Assembly: GCF_014647675.1 (NCBI RefSeq)
Contig: NZ_BMPQ01000007.1
Location: 139,249 to 203,248, forward strand
DNA length: 64,000 nucleotides
DNA from: Streptomyces flaveus
Lineage (GTDB): Bacteria > Actinomycetota > Actinomycetes > Streptomycetales > Streptomycetaceae
Direction: 5' to 3'
Positions 32,313 through 40,639 of the stretch are shown here, piece by piece. A model generated the notes under the pieces. That model worked only from the letters and a program-made list of their open reading frames with translations, was not told the origin of the DNA and did no database searches. Position 1 is the stretch's first letter. Every line of letters starts with the position of its first letter. A program made the translations under genes and the position numbers.

Positions 32313-33179
32313 ATGACCGCCCGTCCGCCCGCTGAAGACGGCGAGGGCCCCGCTGCCGCGGCGACCCGCCTCACCGGGCGCCCGGCGACCGGCGAGCGCC
32401 AGCTGTCCGGCACGCTCGCCGAAGTCACCCTCGACAGCGGGCAGTTGGTAGTGGTCAAGCGCGGCGACGCCCCGGGCGCGGTGCGGGCCGAGGCCGCGGG
32501 GCTGCACTGGTTGGCGGACACCGGCACGGTTCGTATCCCGGCGGTGCACGGCCACGACGAGCGCTGGCTGGTGACCGACCGCGTCCCGTCCGGGCGCCCG
32601 AGCGCTGAGGCCGCGGTCCGGTTCGGCCGCGACCTGGCGGCCCTGCACGCCGCGGGCGCGCCCGAGTTCGGTGCCCCACCACCCGGCGGCCCCGAGGACG
32701 CGTACATCGGCCTCGCCCCGATGCGCAACGCCCCCGGCACCGACTGGCCACGCTGGTACGCCGAGCACCGGGTGCTGCCATACCTGCGGCGGGCGGTCGA
32801 CGACGGCACGATGCGCCCGGCCGAGGCGACCGTCGTCGAGCGTGTCTGTGAGCGACTGCCCGAACTGGCCGGCCCTGCCGAGCCGCCCGCCCGGCTGCAC
32901 GGCGACCTGTGGAACGGCAACGTGCTGTGGGGCGCCGACGGACACGTCTGGCTGATCGACCCGGCCGCGCACGGCGGCCACAGGGAAACCGACCTGGCCA
33001 TGCTCCACCTGTTCGGCTGCCCCCACCTGGACCGGGTGCTGGACGGCTACCAGGACGCGGCGCCGCTCGCCGACGGCTGGACGGACCGCGTAGGCCTGCA
33101 CCAGCTCTTCCCCCTGCTCGTACACGCCGTACTGTTCGGCCGCGGCTACGCCGAGCAGGCGCTCGCGGTGGCACGGTGA
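32313..33179 (+). CDS. Fructosamine kinase-like phosphotransferase
   Basis: 288 residues of the fructosamine/ketosamine-3-kinase (FN3K) family within the aminoglycoside-phosphotransferase fold. It has VVVKRGD nucleotide lysine, LHGDLWNGNVLW catalytic loop (Asp of HGD) and LIDPAAHGGHRETDLAML metal-binding DP motif. Bacterial members phosphorylate protein-bound or free ketosamines, starting deglycation. ATG 32313 has GGAGG upstream. Its last 34 bp overlap, on the opposite strand, the 3' end of the XdhC-like gene. Confidence 0.8.
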   Translation: MTARPPAEDGEGPAAAATRLTGRPATGERQLSGTLAEVTLDSGQLVVVKRGDAPGAVRAEAAGLHWLADTGTVRIPAVHGHDERWLVTDRVPSGRPSAEAAVRFGRDLAALHAAGAPEFGAPPPGGPEDAYIGLAPMRNAPGTDWPRWYAEHRVLPYLRRAVDDGTMRPAEATVVERVCERLPELAGPAEPPARLHGDLWNGNVLWGADGHVWLIDPAAHGGHRETDLAMLHLFGCPHLDRVLDGYQDAAPLADGWTDRVGLHQLFPLLVHAVLFGRGYAEQALAVAR

Positions 33180-34384
33180 CCCGGACCCGCTGACGGGACT
33201 TCCTGCTTTTCGGGCGCGATCGACGTGGACCGCGCGTCACGGTGAATCGGCGTCGCCGAGCCGGTCAGTGGGCCACCCGAGCCGCCGTGTCGTACCGCGA
33301 CGATCTCGGCGGCGATGGACAGGGCCGTCTCCTCGGGCGTACGGGCGCCGAGATCCAGCCCGATCGGGGACCTGAGCCGCGCCAACTCCCGCTCGGTGAC
33401 GCCGACTTCACGCAGCCGCCGGTTGCGGTCCTCGTGGGTGCGGCGCGAGCCCATCGCACCGACGTACGCGACCGGTAGCCGCAGGGCCGCCTCCAGCAGC
33501 GGTACGTCGAACTTGGCGTCGTGAGTCAGCACGCACAGGACCGTGCGGGCGTCCGTCTCGGTGCGTCGGAGGTAGCGGTGCGGCCAGTCGACCACGATGT
33601 CGTCGGCCTCGGGGAAACGGGCCCGCGTGGCGAAGACGGGGCGGGCGTCGCACACGGTCACGTGGTAACCGAGGAACTTGCCCGCCCTGACAAGCGCCGC
33701 GGCGAAGTCGATCGCACCGAAGACGATCATGCGGGGCGGCGGCACGCGCGACTCGACGAACACCGTCAGGACGACCCCGCAGCGCGACTTGTCCTCGGAG
33801 ATGTCGAACGTGCCCGTGCGGCCGGCGTTCAGCAGGGCGCGGGCCTCGTGCACCACCGTGCGGTCCAGCTCGGGATGCCCGCCGAGTTCGCCTTCGTACG
33901 ATCCTTCCCCGGGCTCCGTCCGGGGGGACCCCCGTCTCGCTGCGCTCGGGCGGACGAGCAGCGCCCTGCCCAGCAGTTCGACCGGTCCCCGGACCACGCG
34001 GGCGAGGGCCGCCGCCTCGCCCCCTGCGGCGGCCGAGAGCGCCGACGCGAACACCTCCCTGCCCGGCGTGTCCACACCCACCGGAGTGACCAGGACCTCG
34101 ATGACCCCGCCACAGGTCAGTCCCACCGCGAAGGCATCCTCATCGCTGTAGCCGAACCGCTCGCGCACCACCTCGCCGTCCTGGAGCGCCTGGACACACA
34201 GGTCGTACACCGCCCCTTCCACACAGCCGCCGGAGACCGAGCCGATGGCCGTGCCCTCGCTGTCGACGGCGAGGGCGGCGCCCGGACTGCGCGGTGCGCT
34301 GCCGCCCACGGCCACGACGGTGGCGACGGCGAAGGCGCGGCCCTCCTCGACCCACCGGTTCAACTCGTCGGCGAGGTCAAGCAC
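33146..34384 (-). CDS. XdhC/PaoD-type molybdenum-cofactor maturation factor
   Basis: 412 residues. Two domains: XdhC N-terminal (ATVVAVGGSAPRSPGAALAV, GSVSGGCVEGAVYD, LTCGG) and a Rossmann-like C-terminal domain (MIVFGAIDFAAALVRAGKFLGYHVTVCDARPVFA, YVGAMGSRRTHEDR, IGLDLGARTPEETALSIAAEIVA). XdhC proteins hold and sulphurate the Mo cofactor before insertion into xanthine dehydrogenase-like enzymes. ATG 34384 overlaps the stop of the Mo subunit by 8 bp, placing it last in that operon. Residues about 142-164 are a low-complexity insert (RPSAARRGSPRTEPGEG) encoded by a repeat-like GC hairpin segment. The C-terminal 40 residues past GGSGG look non-conserved. Confidence 0.85.
   Translation of the reverse strand: MLDLADELNRWVEEGRAFAVATVVAVGGSAPRSPGAALAVDSEGTAIGSVSGGCVEGAVYDLCVQALQDGEVVRERFGYSDEDAFAVGLTCGGVIEVLVTPVGVDTPGREVFASALSAAAGGEAAALARVVRGPVELLGRALLVRPSAARRGSPRTEPGEGSYEGELGGHPELDRTVVHEARALLNAGRTGTFDISEDKSRCGVVLTVFVESRVPPPRMIVFGAIDFAAALVRAGKFLGYHVTVCDARPVFATRARFPEADDIVVDWPHRYLRRTETDARTVLCVLTHDAKFDVPLLEAALRLPVAYVGAMGSRRTHEDRNRRLREVGVTERELARLRSPIGLDLGARTPEETALSIAAEIVAVRHGGSGGPLTGSATPIHRDARSTSIAPEKQEVPSAGPGHRATASACSA
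33893..33955. repeat. GC-hairpin insertion inside the XdhC-like gene
   Basis: A segment with CCCCGGGCTCCGTCCGGGG and GGGGGACCCCC, similar in style to a stretch near 1240. It maps to a non-conserved insert in the protein and keeps the frame. Borders are approximate. Confidence 0.35.
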
Positions 34385-36512
34385 TTGAGCCTCCCGCGCT
34401 GTTCGCCGACAGGACCCGGTCGGGCCGGATGGGGAGGTGCCGGTGGCGTACGCCGGTCGCGTGCCAGACCGCGTTGGCGATCGCCGCCGCGGCGCCCACG
34501 ATGCCGATCTCGCCGATGCCCTTGATCCCGACCGGGTCGTCCGGGTCCGGGTCGTCCACCCAGTCCGCCTCTACGAGCGGGACGTCGGCGTGTGCGGCGA
34601 CGTGATAGCCCGCGAGGTCGGCGCCGTAGTGGCCGCCCGAGGCCCGGTCCCGGACCGCCTCCTCGTGCAGGGCCATGGAGATGCCCCAGATCATCCCGCC
34701 GACCAACTGGCCGCGCGCCGTCAGCGGGTTGACGATCCGGCCCGCCGCGAAGATGCCGAGCATGCGCCGTACGCGCACCTCTCCGGTGGCGGGGTCCACG
34801 GCGACCTCGGCGAACTGCGCCCCGAAGGAGTGCCGTTCCTTCTGGGCCAGGGCGCCGATGGCCGCGGTGGTGTCCGACCGCACCGTGATGCCCTCCGGTG
34901 GGATGCCGGTGTTCAGGGCGAGCCGCTCCCGCAGTTCGCCTGCCGCGGCCGTGACCGCCCATGCCCAGGAGCGGGTGCCCATCGAACCGCCGGCGATCCA
35001 CGCCGGTCCGAAGTCGCTGTCGCCGATGCGGACCTGGACACGGTCCGGTGCCACCTCCAGCGCGTCGGCGGCGACCAGGGTGAGCGCGGTCCGGGCCCCG
35101 GTGCCGATGTCCGCCGCGTTGATCCGCACGGTGAACGTGCCGTCCGCCTCCGCCGTCATGGCCGCCGTGGACGGTCCGGCTCCGGCACCGAAGGAGGCCG
35201 CCGCCGTACCGGTGCCGAGCAGCCAGCGCCCGTCCCGGCGCAGGCCCGGACGCGGGTCCCGGTCCGCCCAGCCGAACCTGCGGGCGCCCTCCCGGAAGCA
35301 GGCGAGCAGGTTGCGGCTGCTGAACGGCAGCCCGGACACGGGGCCCGTCTCGGGCTCGTTGCGTACGCGCAGCTCGATCGGGTCGATACCGCACTTCTCG
35401 GCGAGCTCGTCCAGCGCCGCCTCCACCGCGAACGACCCCGGCGCCTCGCCCGGCGCGCGCATCCACGTCGGGGTCGGCACGTCGAGCCGTACGACCCGGT
35501 TGGCCGTGTGGTGGGCGTCGGCGTCGTACATCACCCGTGCCACCCCTGCGCTCGGCTCGACGAACTCGTGCACGGTCGAGGTGAGGCTCAGGGAGCTGTG
35601 GTCCAGCGCGCGCAGCCGTCCGTCGGCACGGGCGCCGAGCCTGATCCGCTGCGTCGTGGGGCTGCGGTAGCCGGCGAGCGAGAACATCTGACGGCGGGTC
35701 ATGACGACCCGGACCGGACGCCGCAGGCCGGTCGCGGCCATCACGGCGGCCACCTGGTGCGCGCGGAGGCCCTTGCTGCCGAAGCCGCCGCCGACGTGCT
35801 CGGATCGCACCCGTACCGAGGCCGGGTCGAGGGAGAACATGTTCGCGATCTCGCTCGCGACCCAGGCGGTGCCCTGGTTCGAGTCGACCACTTCCAGTCG
35901 GCCGCCGTCCCAGAGAGCCGTCGCCGCATGGGGCTCCATCGGATTGTGGTGCTCTTCCGGCGTGGTGTATTCCGCGTCGACGACGAGGGCGGACGCGGCG
36001 AGTTCCGCCTCCAGGTCCCCCTTCTCCGTCACCGCCGGCATGAAGCCGTCCACCTGGTATGCGTCCGGGTGTCCGGCCGAGAACGTGACGTCGTGCGGCT
36101 CTTCCTCGTAGTGCACCACGAGCGCTTCGGCGGCCTCCCTGGCCTGCTCGGACGTCTCGGCGACGACCAGTGCCACCGGCCAGCCCATGTGCGGCACCCG
36201 CTCGTGCTGGAAGACGGCGGCGGTCGGGTCCGGGGTGCCCAGCATGCCGACGTAGTCGCTGTCGACCCGCGGGGCGTTCCCGTGGTGCAGGACGGTGAGG
36301 ACACCCGGCATCCTGAGGACGGCAGAGGTCTCCACCGAGCGGATGCGGCCGCGGGCGACGGTCGACAACACCATCCATCCGTGGGCCAGTTCGTCGAAGG
36401 GGATCTCGCCGGCGTAGCGGGCGGCTCCGGTGACCTTGTCGCGGCCCTCCACGCGGGTGTGCGCGGTCCCGACGGCACCCGTCACCGCAGTGGCCTGAGT
36501 CGTCGTGGTCAT
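34377..36512 (-). CDS. Molybdenum hydroxylase large subunit (PaoC/YagR-like)
   Basis: 711 residues of the xanthine dehydrogenase/aldehyde oxidase Mo-pterin family. It has N-terminal RVEGRDKVTGAARYAGE, the GGGFGSKG pterin loop, PTWMRAPGEAPGSFAVE, GSMGTRSW and the active-site Glu in GIKGIGEIGIVGAAAAIANAV. It performs the hydroxylation, with Mo-MCD cofactor, of an aldehyde or N-heterocycle. ATG 36512 shares ATGA with the stop of the FAD subunit. Order small-FAD-Mo-XdhC equals E. coli paoABCD (yagTSRQ), and length fits the PaoC class. Xanthine as substrate is less likely than aromatic aldehydes, judged only by this gene order. Confidence 0.88.
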   Translation of the reverse strand: MTTTTQATAVTGAVGTAHTRVEGRDKVTGAARYAGEIPFDELAHGWMVLSTVARGRIRSVETSAVLRMPGVLTVLHHGNAPRVDSDYVGMLGTPDPTAAVFQHERVPHMGWPVALVVAETSEQAREAAEALVVHYEEEPHDVTFSAGHPDAYQVDGFMPAVTEKGDLEAELAASALVVDAEYTTPEEHHNPMEPHAATALWDGGRLEVVDSNQGTAWVASEIANMFSLDPASVRVRSEHVGGGFGSKGLRAHQVAAVMAATGLRRPVRVVMTRRQMFSLAGYRSPTTQRIRLGARADGRLRALDHSSLSLTSTVHEFVEPSAGVARVMYDADAHHTANRVVRLDVPTPTWMRAPGEAPGSFAVEAALDELAEKCGIDPIELRVRNEPETGPVSGLPFSSRNLLACFREGARRFGWADRDPRPGLRRDGRWLLGTGTAAASFGAGAGPSTAAMTAEADGTFTVRINAADIGTGARTALTLVAADALEVAPDRVQVRIGDSDFGPAWIAGGSMGTRSWAWAVTAAAGELRERLALNTGIPPEGITVRSDTTAAIGALAQKERHSFGAQFAEVAVDPATGEVRVRRMLGIFAAGRIVNPLTARGQLVGGMIWGISMALHEEAVRDRASGGHYGADLAGYHVAAHADVPLVEADWVDDPDPDDPVGIKGIGEIGIVGAAAAIANAVWHATGVRHRHLPIRPDRVLSANSAGGSSA

Positions 36513-37501
36513 CGGGAGGCCTCCTCGGCGAGTTCGGTCAGCACGGCCACGACCAGGTTGCGCATCAGCGTCACCTTGTAGGCGTTGTGGGGCAGCGGCC
36601 TGGCGGCCGCCAGTTCGGCGTTCGCGGCGGCGGCGAAGGCATCGGCCGTCGCCGGGCCCCCGGCCAGGGCCCGCTCGGCCTCCCGGGCTCGCCACGGCCG
36701 GGACGCGACCGCCCCGAAGGCCAGGCGCACGTCGCGTACGAGCCCGTCCTCGACGTCGAGCGCGGCGGCGATCGAGCCGATCGCGAAGGCGTACGAGGCA
36801 CGCTCGCGCACCTTGCGGTAGCGGGAGTTGGCGGCCGTGGGCGCGGGCGGCAGCGTGACGCCGGTGATCAGCGCTCCCGGCGGCAGCGCGGTCTCCAGAT
36901 GCGGGGTGTCACCCACCGGCAGGTAGAAGGCGGCCAACGGCAACTCGCCCGGCCCGTCGGCGGTTTCGTACGAGACGACGGCGTCGAAGGCGGTCAGCGC
37001 CACGCCCATGTCCGAGGGATGCGTGGCCACGCAGTGCTCGGAGGCGCCGAGGATCGCGTGGTTGTGGTGCTCGCCCTCGATGGCGGGGCATCCGCTGCCG
37101 GGGACGCGCTTGTTGCACGGCTTGGTCACGTCGGTGAAGTAGCCGCAGCGGGTGCGCTGGAGCAGATTGCCGCCGACGGTGGCCATGTTGCGCAGTTGCC
37201 CGGAGGCGCCGGCCAGCACGGCCTGCGTCAATGCCGGGTAGCGGCGCCGGACTTCGGGGTGCGCGGCGAGGTCGCTGTTGGTGACGGTGGCGCCGATGCG
37301 CAGACCGCCGTCTCTCGTCGACTCGATCCGGTCGAGGGGCAGTTCGCGTACGTCGACGAGCCGCGCGGGCCGTTCCACGCCGGTCTTCATCAGGTCGACG
37401 AGGTTGGTGCCGCCGCCCAGGAAGCGCGCGTCCGGATCGGCGTCGAGCAGCGCGACCGCGCCGGAGACATCGAGGACACGCTGATAGCCGAACTCCCTCA
37501 T
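36509..37501 (-). CDS. Molybdenum hydroxylase FAD subunit with 4Fe-4S loop (PaoB/YagS-like)
   Basis: 330 residues: FAD-binding PCMH-type domain (FLGGGTNLVDLMK, IGATVTNSDLAAHP, GQLRNMATVGGNLLQRTRC) and the CO-dehydrogenase flavoprotein C-domain. A Cys-rich insertion RCGYFTDVTKPCNKRVPGSGCPA matches the loop that holds the additional [4Fe-4S] cluster in PaoB and 4-hydroxybenzoyl-CoA reductase-like subunits, absent from classic xanthine dehydrogenases. ATG 37501 overlaps the stop of the 2Fe-2S subunit (ATGA). Electrons pass Mo to 2Fe-2S to FAD, with the 4Fe-4S cluster possibly accessory. Confidence 0.88.
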   Translation of the reverse strand: MREFGYQRVLDVSGAVALLDADPDARFLGGGTNLVDLMKTGVERPARLVDVRELPLDRIESTRDGGLRIGATVTNSDLAAHPEVRRRYPALTQAVLAGASGQLRNMATVGGNLLQRTRCGYFTDVTKPCNKRVPGSGCPAIEGEHHNHAILGASEHCVATHPSDMGVALTAFDAVVSYETADGPGELPLAAFYLPVGDTPHLETALPPGALITGVTLPPAPTAANSRYRKVRERASYAFAIGSIAAALDVEDGLVRDVRLAFGAVASRPWRAREAERALAGGPATADAFAAAANAELAAARPLPHNAYKVTLMRNLVVAVLTELAEEASR

Positions 37502-38067
37502 GCGGCAGCCTCCTCGGCCTCGGCCTCGGTCGTCTGCGCCTCTGCCGCCTGTGCGACCGCCTGCACGATGGACACGTACGCGCCGCAGCGGCACAGATTG
37601 CCGCTCATCCGCTCCCGGATCTCGTCCGCGCTGAGCGGTGGGGGCCCCGCTTCGGGTCGTACGTCGTCGGTGACGGCGCTCGGCCAGCCCGCCGCGTGTT
37701 CCTCGATCACCCCGAGGGCCGAACAGATCTGGCCCGGAGTGCAGTAGCCGCACTGGTAGCCGTCGAGATCGAGGAACGCCTGCTGTACGGGGTGCAGTTG
37801 CTCGCCCTCGGCGACGCCTTCGATGGTGGTGATCTCGCGCCCCTCGGCGGCCACCGCAAGCTGGAGACAGGAGACGGCACGGCGTCCGTCGATCAGTAAC
37901 GTGCAGGCACCGCACTGACCTTGGTCGCAGCCTTTCTTGGTACCGGTCAGATCGAGATGCTCGCGGAGCGCGTCGAGCAGGGTGGTGCGGTGGTCGACGG
38001 GCAGCGAGTACTTCTCGCCGTTGATGTTGAGGGTGATGACACTGTACGTCGAGGGAGCTGGAGCCAT
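37498..38067 (-). CDS. Molybdenum hydroxylase 2Fe-2S subunit (PaoA/YagT-like)
   Basis: 189 residues with a plant-type ferredoxin domain (GCDQGQCGACTLLIDG; Cys47, Cys52, Cys55, Cys67) and a second helical 2Fe-2S domain (CGYCTPGQ and GNLCRCGAY). E. coli PaoA carries a Tat signal; here the chain starts MAPAPSTYSVITLNI with no export signal, so the enzyme should be cytoplasmic. The C-terminus ends in a Glu/Ala-rich tail. ATG 38067 is the first gene of the operon, 113 bp from the twin TetR-type operators. Confidence 0.88.
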   Translation of the reverse strand: MAPAPSTYSVITLNINGEKYSLPVDHRTTLLDALREHLDLTGTKKGCDQGQCGACTLLIDGRRAVSCLQLAVAAEGREITTIEGVAEGEQLHPVQQAFLDLDGYQCGYCTPGQICSALGVIEEHAAGWPSAVTDDVRPEAGPPPLSADEIRERMSGNLCRCGAYVSIVQAVAQAAEAQTTEAEAEEAAA

Positions 38068-38179
38068 GATCAGCCTTCCTTCGCGTGGGTGGTGCGCGTC
38101 GAAGCCGGACGGGACAATGCGGTCGGCAATCGATTCCGGCCGTCCGCGCAGGAGTGTTCGCCGCTAAGGTGGACCTAAG

Positions 38180-38223
38180 CGGACAGCTGTCCGGTAACCA
38201 TGAACCTAACGGACAGTTGTCCG
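38180..38223. promoter_or_regulatory. Twin TetR-type operators between pao-like operon and tetR
   Basis: CGGACAGCTGTCCG (38180-38193, perfect palindrome) and CGGACAGTTGTCCG (38210-38223). Centres are 30 bp apart, about three helical turns, both flanked by TAAG/CTTA. The shared core TAAGCGGACARCTGTCCG suggests cooperative binding by the divergent TetR. Confidence 0.65.
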
Positions 38224-38266
38224 CTTAGCAAGGCGGGCTCTGACGTGATTCCTGGAAGGAGGACGA

Positions 38267-38848
38267 GTGCAGGACAGAAATGACGCGCCCATGCGCTCGG
38301 ACGCGCAACGGAATCGCGAGCGCATCCTGGAGGTGGCGCTGGCGGAGCTGACCCGCTCGGCCGACGTCCCGCTGAGTACGATCGCGAAGAAAGCGGGTGT
38401 CGGGCAGGGGACGTTCTACCGCAACTTCCCCAGCCGCGAAGCCCTCGTCCTGGAGCTCTACCACCACGAAATGCAGCAGGTCGCCGACGCCGCGGCCCAG
38501 TTGCTGCAGACCCGCGCACCGGACCAGGCGCTGCGCGAGTGGATGGACCGCCTGGCCCAGTACGCCATGGCCAAGGTGGGGCTGGCCGACGCGATCCGCA
38601 AAGTGACCTGTGCGCCCGGCGGCCCGGCGAAACCGGGGCACGGCCCGGTGAGCGACGCGATCGCGCTCCTGCTGAAGGCGAACGAGGACGCCGGCACCAT
38701 CCGCCCCGGGATGACCCCCGACGACTTCATGCTCGCCATCGCCGGGCTCTGGCAGATAGATCCCCACGGGGACGACTGGCAGGGACGCGCCGGGCGACTC
38801 ATGGACCTTGTCATGGACGGCCTGCGCGCCGGCGCTCCGGGGCGCTGA
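38267..38848 (+). CDS. TetR-family repressor of the molybdenum hydroxylase operon
   Basis: 193 residues. N-terminal TetR helix-turn-helix: RNRERILEVALAELTR, PLSTIAKKAGVGQGTFYRNFPSREALV; the ligand-binding domain is all-helical. GTG 38267 follows GGAAGGAGGA, and the Met at residue 9 has no such site. Divergent from the pao-like operon with two matching palindromes between, so it most likely represses both itself and the operon until an aldehyde or aromatic effector binds. It belongs to the SCO4008/YbiH-like group with a GLWQID C-terminal segment, by resemblance only. Confidence 0.85.
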   Translation: MQDRNDAPMRSDAQRNRERILEVALAELTRSADVPLSTIAKKAGVGQGTFYRNFPSREALVLELYHHEMQQVADAAAQLLQTRAPDQALREWMDRLAQYAMAKVGLADAIRKVTCAPGGPAKPGHGPVSDAIALLLKANEDAGTIRPGMTPDDFMLAIAGLWQIDPHGDDWQGRAGRLMDLVMDGLRAGAPGR

Positions 38849-38872
38849 GCGGGCGCCTTCGAGGGGTGATCC

Positions 38873-39298
38873 TCAGCCTGCCGCCTGGCTGCTGTCCCGG
38901 AGGTCACCCCAGCCGTGCCAGCGGTCGATCTCGATCCAGGCGCTGACCCGGGCGCGGTCCCGTTGCGGGTACGGGCGCCCGCCGTAGTGCTGGCACAACC
39001 GGTCGATGTCGGCCAGGCCCTCGTCGTCGCGCAGATCCACCACCCGGCCGATGAGCGTGATGTGCGTGTACCAGTTGCCCTCGTCGAGCACCGTCAGCGT
39101 GACGCGGGGATCGTTGCGCATGTGGTCGAGCCGCTTGCGGCCCTCGTCCATGTTGACCAGCACCCGCCCGTCGTCTTCCCAGAGGTACCAGGTGGCCGTG
39201 GACACCGGCTGCCCGTCGGACCGCACCGTGGCGATGACAGCCGGGTTGGGCTTCTTCAGCACGACGACGGCAGCTTCGGGGAGCGGCGGTTTCGACAT
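38873..39298 (-). CDS. Pyridoxamine 5'-phosphate oxidase-fold (FDOR) protein
   Basis: 141 residues, split beta-barrel of the PNPOx/F420-dependent reductase superfamily: AVIATVRSDGQPVSTATWYLWEDDGRVLVNMDEGRKRLDHMRNDPRVTLTVLD, then HITLIGRVVDL. Single-domain members bind F420, FMN or haem and reduce or oxidise small molecules. The pattern KRLDHMRNDPRV is common in the F420-binding group B. Tail-to-tail with tetR (24 bp apart). No operon partner. Confidence 0.8.
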   Translation of the reverse strand: MSKPPLPEAAVVVLKKPNPAVIATVRSDGQPVSTATWYLWEDDGRVLVNMDEGRKRLDHMRNDPRVTLTVLDEGNWYTHITLIGRVVDLRDDEGLADIDRLCQHYGGRPYPQRDRARVSAWIEIDRWHGWGDLRDSSQAAG

Positions 39299-39436
39299 AA
39301 GTCCTCCTGCTGGTCGTGATCTTCGCGTTCCTCATGGGGTGCAGCCGCGTGGCGCTGATCCACGGGCTGCGCCTCCACGCTGCCACATTCCGGCCCGTAC
39401 GCAGCCGCTTTCGATCTCACCCGGCTCCCCGCTCAC

Positions 39437-39460
39437 GTTTGCCTCCCGCGCAGGGGGAAC
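39437..39460 (+). promoter_or_regulatory. Candidate SigB/SigH-type stress promoter
   Basis: GTTT (39437-39440), 14-bp spacer, GGGAAC (39455-39460), one base from the general-stress consensus GTTT-N14-16-GGGTAC. The transcript would start about 30 bp before the epimerase ATG. Confidence 0.35.
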
Positions 39461-39497
39461 GCGTCACGGTGACGGAGCCACCCGAGAGGAGCCGATC

Positions 39498-40526
39498 ATG
39501 AGCAGTGCAGCCGGACTGCGGGTCGTCGTCACCGGTGCCACCGGGAACGTGGGCACCAGCGTGATGCGTCTTCTGAGCGAGGATCCGCAGGTGGACTCCG
39601 TACTCGGCATCGCGCGCAGGCTGCCCGACGGGCCGCCGGTGCCGTCGGCCGAGTGGGCCGCGGTGGATCTGACGGCCGAGTCCGAGTTGACCAAGCACTT
39701 CGAGGGAGCCGACGCCGTCGTCCACCTGGCCTGGAAGCTCCAGCCCGCCCGGGACCCGGCGGTCACCTGGCGCACCAATGTGCTCGGCAGTGCGAAGGTG
39801 TTTCACGCGGCGGCCACGGCCAAGGTGCCGGCGCTGGTGTACGCCTCCTCGGTCGGCGCTTACTCGCCGGGCCCGAGGGAGCGTGCCGTGGACGAGTCCT
39901 GGCCGACGCACGGCTGGCCGGAAGCGGCGTACTGCCGTGAAAAGGCCTATGTGGAACGGGTGTTGGACACCTTCGAGTACGAGCGGCCGGAGACCCGCGT
40001 CGTCCGTATGCGGCCCGCCTTCCTCTTCAAGGAGGAGTCGGGAAGCCAGCAGCGCCGCCTGTTCGCCGGGCGCTTCAAGCCGGGCCCGCTGGCCCGGCCC
40101 GAACTCCTGCCCATACTCCCCGACGTCCGCGGACTGCGCGTACAGGCGCTGCACACCGAGGACGCGGCCGAGGCGTACCGGCTCGCGGTGACGAGCGACG
40201 TCCGTGGCGCGTTCAACCTGGCGGCCGAACCGCCGCTGGACGCCGAGGTGTTGGGCGAGCTGTTCCACTCCCGGCTGGTGCGGATGCCCCGCAAGGCGGC
40301 GCGGTCCGCCCTTGCCGCGGCCTGGGGCCTGCACCTGGTGCCCGCTTCGCCGCAGCTGTTCGACGCGGTGCTGCGGCTGCCCCTCATGGACTGCACCCGG
40401 GCCCGCCACGAACTGGGCTGGCGGCCGCAGTACACCGCGATCCAGGCGGTCGAGGAAGTCCTGCAGGGCATGCGCGAGGGCGCCGGCGAGGAGACCGCTC
40501 CGCTGGCCGGCCAGAAGGTCGGCTGA
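39498..40526 (+). CDS. NAD-dependent epimerase/dehydratase (extended SDR)
   Basis: 342 residues, Rossmann fold: TGATGNVG nucleotide motif at the N-terminus, VVHLAWK, SSVGAY and the catalytic YCREK (YxxxK). The atypical part is the C-terminal half, with AFNLAAEPPLDAEVLG as in actinobacterial SDRs of unknown substrate. ATG 39498 follows GAGAGGA. A possible stress promoter precedes it, and the alcohol dehydrogenase gene follows on the same strand 113 bp later, so a joint redox pathway is possible. Confidence 0.8.
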   Translation: MSSAAGLRVVVTGATGNVGTSVMRLLSEDPQVDSVLGIARRLPDGPPVPSAEWAAVDLTAESELTKHFEGADAVVHLAWKLQPARDPAVTWRTNVLGSAKVFHAAATAKVPALVYASSVGAYSPGPRERAVDESWPTHGWPEAAYCREKAYVERVLDTFEYERPETRVVRMRPAFLFKEESGSQQRRLFAGRFKPGPLARPELLPILPDVRGLRVQALHTEDAAEAYRLAVTSDVRGAFNLAAEPPLDAEVLGELFHSRLVRMPRKAARSALAAAWGLHLVPASPQLFDAVLRLPLMDCTRARHELGWRPQYTAIQAVEEVLQGMREGAGEETAPLAGQKVG

Positions 40527-40639
40527 CCCGGCCCGCCGGCGGGTGAGCGTCGCGAAGGCGGGTACTCGGCGAGCGCCCGGGGCGACGGCGAGCAGCCGAT
40601 GACCGAGCAGCCGACGAGCAGCGGCGAAGGGAGCGCACG

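Noticed and set aside
34437..36581. 714-codon open frame antisense to the molybdenum subunit
   Set aside because: Shadow of a real gene in very GC-rich DNA. No motifs, Arg/His/Val-rich composition, no ribosome site; the other strand has full family motifs.
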